Positions 59,126 to 64,000 of a DNA stretch of 64,000 bases are shown in pieces. Below the pieces are notes generated by a model. It was not told where the DNA came from. It searched no databases and worked only from the letters and a program-made list of their open reading frames with translations. This DNA is from Branchiostoma floridae. Lineage: Eukaryota > Chordata > Leptocardii > Amphioxiformes > Branchiostomatidae. The translations under genes and the position numbers were made by a program. The stretch covers positions 17,601,117-17,665,116 of the forward strand of contig NC_049979.1 of NCBI RefSeq assembly GCF_000003815.2. Direction: 5' to 3'. Within the stretch, counting starts at the first letter, position 1. The number at the start of each line of letters is the position of its first letter.

Positions 59126-61100
59126 ATGATGTCAAGTAAAGAACATAGCAGGCAACTGGTGGTGTTGGATGTAGACGGGGGTGTGGATGACGCCCAGGCC
59201 ATGATGTTAGCACTGACACAGCCACACGTGCAGGTGCTGGCAATCACTTGTGTTGCAGGTAACGTCCACCTGGATCAGGTGTGTCAGAACGTCCTGAGGG
59301 TGCTCAAGGTGTTTAGCAGACTTGAGGTAAAGTTGGGGATCTCTGAGCATTGATTCTCATCGACTAACCTACAGATGTACTTAATCCATTTTCTAAGACA
59401 TGTATCATCAAAAGATCAATCATCTTTGCAGTTTGTAAACACTCAATCACCATGGCATTGACTCTATAGAGTATGTATTGTTTTGTCATATTTTGCTATG
59501 TACTTCTATTTTGCTATGCGCAATATGTGTTGCCATGTTTGTGAAAAAAAGTTGCATATGACATTCAATTCATGATTTATTGTCCTCAGAAAGGAGGAAA
59601 GCAGACAGCATGATGCAGACCTGCATTGATTTTCTTGCAGGTACCAGTTTTTGCAGGAGCATCCCTGTCTCTTTTGGGAACTCATGTGGATGCTGGTCAC
59701 TATTTAGGTCAGGATGGAATGGGTGATGTGCCAGACCCTGACCCTCCCCCTGCTGACTTGGTACAGTCTGAGCATGCTGTCAGTGCATTATTGAGGTTAT
59801 CTGGAGAATATCCAGGTATTTATAGTTATCTGCTGTAAGGCTGAGCTTGAAGATAAAATTTATAATGTTAACATAGATAGAACTTGTAACGTTATTATAA
59901 ACGTTATATGTGCTATGTCAGTAACTCAGAAGACTCAATATGTCCTACACAAATACAACAACAACTAGAGTTCCATACCTTTGCCAAAGGTTATGTTTTT
60001 GCTACAAACAACGTAACCTTCTTGGTGAAGGTGCTCAATGTTACATGTGCACTTATGGTGTCCCCTACCTTCCAGGTGAGATCAACTTGATTGCAACAGG
60101 CCCACTTACCAACCTTGCCTTGGCTCTCAGGATGGACCCAGACTTCCCTGCACGATTAAGGAAGCTGACACTAATGGGGGGCAACATTTATGGTAAATAT
60201 TACATTAAAGCCTTCAATTTGTATGATACTATACTGGAGCATTTGTGTACAGTGGTAAGGAATTATGACACCCAAGCAGTGCCTGTCAGCATTTTCTTCG
60301 TGTAACCAATGTACGATGCAATTAGTTTGCAACCTCAATATTTAGTGCCCATAAAAGTTGGATTCTGCTAGAGTCGTATACTCATGCAACATTGCTTCTA
60401 CTTCTACTTCTGAGATGAGACATTACATATCACTTGAGGTCTGGAAGCAGTGGGGTATAGAGTGCCGGAAGTTGTACATTCATCCATGTCTCTCACAATT
60501 GCATAATCTTGATATCATGTTTCATGTTGCAGGCCTTGGCAATGTAACCCCTTCAGCAGAGTATAACTTCTGGTGTGACCCGGAAGCAGCTCATGTTGTC
60601 CTGGAAGGATATGGCAGCTTGTTTCCCATCACAGTAGTCCCCTGGGAAACCTGTGTCCAGGACCATGATATATCCTGGGTTGGTCCATTCTTCTTTTACC
60701 TTCATTTGATCAGTTCAATTGTTTGTATAACCCTATAAGCCTTTGATATGTACTGTTTGCCGTGCAGGACACCTGGGATGATATTTGTGCCATACCAACA
60801 GAACGTGGGCAATTCCATGCTGCAATACAGCAACAGATGATTTCAACACAGAAGAAACACAGATTGTTCTCTGCACATTTCCACACATTTGACCCATATG
60901 CTGTTGCAGTGGCATTGTGCCCCGAGATTTTGTGCAAGACATTTTATGTCTATGCCAGGGTGGAGTTAAAGGGGGACATAACCAGGGGGACGATGGTGTG
61001 TGATTACAATGACAAATGGGGAAAACCTCCAAATGTACAAGTTGTCAAGAAACTTCACCTACCTTCAGTGTTGACTATGCTTTGTAAAGCATTGGAATAG
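59126..61100 (+). CDS. Inosine/uridine-preferring nucleoside hydrolase family protein, 5 exons
   Basis: Exons 59,126-59,326; 59,641-59,815; 60,076-60,192; 60,533-60,678; 60,768-61,100. All are GT-AG and phases close to 323 residues, the usual family length (about 310-330). The family signature DxDxGxDDxxA appears as [11 protein letters not shown] at residues 15-25, giving the calcium- and ribose-binding aspartates. VPVFAGA, then [22 protein letters not shown] and [16 protein letters not shown] follow in the expected order. The last exon carries Asp255 of the C-terminal DP motif. The preceding position, often His in characterised protozoan enzymes, is Phe254 here. The enzymes split the N-glycosidic bond of ribonucleosides to give base and ribose for salvage; the preferred substrate is not predictable. 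The start ATG has A at -3, and a second ATG follows directly. Confidence 0.92.
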
Positions 61101-61851
61101 CGCCAATGGGCACATGTATGATTGAGTAAGGGAATGTTCAGTAATTTCTACCATTTCAACAAGGACATATGTTCATATGTGTGAGTTGATTAATTCATTG
61201 TTACATTGTTACATGCACTTGGCCTTTGTTGTTAGTGTCCTCTGTCCATGTTCAAAGAACAAAATATCTCGGTCATATGGAGCAGCAATGTTATATTTTT
61301 TGTCTTTTTTTTATTTAAGTCACAAAATGAAGGTGAAAGAGAAGAATTGTTAGGGTTACTTCAACCACTTAATTTTACAATAGCAATTCATGTTGATGAC
61401 TTTAAAACCATTAAAAGTGAATGTGAGAAAAATAGCTTGGCATGACCTCGCCAGTCCTTCCTTACAAACAATTGTGAATGAGTGATTGGAGACCTTCAAT
61501 TAGTATGTTAAGGAGTACAGCCTCAATATAACTATGCAAATGCAACGTTACATGTTAAGGTAACAGTATGTAGTTTCATGTGAACCATGAGAATCTTCCC
61601 AGAAGGATCAAATAAATGACCTTGGGAGAGTCCTTTGAAAACGGTAACCTTCGGATGGACAGTGTATTTTTCCATCCAAAAAGGTTGACTTCGTACATGT
61701 AAACGAATATGTATATTGAGCTGATTGCATACTGTGAACTCACTAGAAGTGGATTTGAAAAGTTGCGGGAAAGTTCAGGTGCATCCTGGGTGTTGCACAT
61801 AGCGCATGCGCGACCCGGTCGGGAATTCGAAACCCGCGAAAACGACAGAAG
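61101..61851. other. Spacer between nucleoside hydrolase and ADSS genes
   Basis: It contains an AATAAA at 61,611-61,616, a plausible polyadenylation signal for the nucleoside hydrolase, 236 bases before the ADSS start. At 61,313-61,445 an acceptor-like pyrimidine run (TTTTTTTATTTAAG) precedes an open segment ending in TGA that could be an alternative last exon or chance. GC content rises just before the ADSS ATG, as expected for a promoter. Confidence 0.5.
61611..61616 (+). terminator. Candidate polyadenylation signal of the nucleoside hydrolase gene
   Basis: AATAAA 510 bases after the nucleoside hydrolase stop. It is the first exact signal on the plus strand. Confidence 0.45.

Positions 61852-64000
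<2,149 letters not shown>

Overview
The window looks like genomic DNA of a cephalochordate (amphioxus, Branchiostoma). The evidence is a Pax1/9 paired-domain exon with a chordate-type N-terminus, small exons split by 0.3-2 kb introns with animal splice signals, single invertebrate orthologues of DHRS7 and ADSS, tRNA-like and 5S-like SINEs, and a very high density of the palindrome TAACGTTA. Gene calls were made by splicing exons by eye. In every multi-exon gene the reading phase closes across all proposed introns.

Layout. (1) 1-222, minus strand: first coding exon of Pax1/9, cut by the window edge. (2) 223-17,626: upstream Pax1/9 DNA with no convincing gene. It contains a CpG-rich block, a 430-bp tandem duplication, microsatellites and a 164-bp foldback element with a 9-bp target duplication. 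(3) 17,627-21,467, minus strand: complete seven-exon DHRS7-like short-chain dehydrogenase. (4) 21,468-33,771: largely non-coding, with two arrays of an octamer-dyad repeat and three small candidate 5' exons of the next gene. (5) 33,772-45,054 and 48,023-55,304, plus strand: two complete cyclic nucleotide-gated (CNG) channel subunit genes in tandem. (6) 56,709-57,974, minus strand: a small secreted protein with a single IGFBP domain. (7) 58,738-58,975: 5S-rRNA-derived SINE. (8) 59,126-61,100, plus strand: nucleoside hydrolase. (9) 61,852 to the window end, plus strand: first two coding exons of adenylosuccinate synthetase.

The most interesting part is the CNG pair. The copies share nearly all exon boundaries and phases but differ at diagnostic residues. 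Copy 2 has the alpha-type pore glutamate. Copy 1 has glycine there, as beta subunits do, and asparagine at the purine-contact position of the C-helix. This suggests a locally evolved principal/modulatory subunit pair. Copy 2 has also lost (or copy 1 gained) three introns with exon lengths conserved to the nucleotide, and it appears to use three GC-AG introns.

The two enzymes at the right end both act in purine metabolism (nucleoside hydrolysis and AMP synthesis), but the sequence does not show that they are co-regulated. No retrovirus-like or Polinton-like element was recognised.
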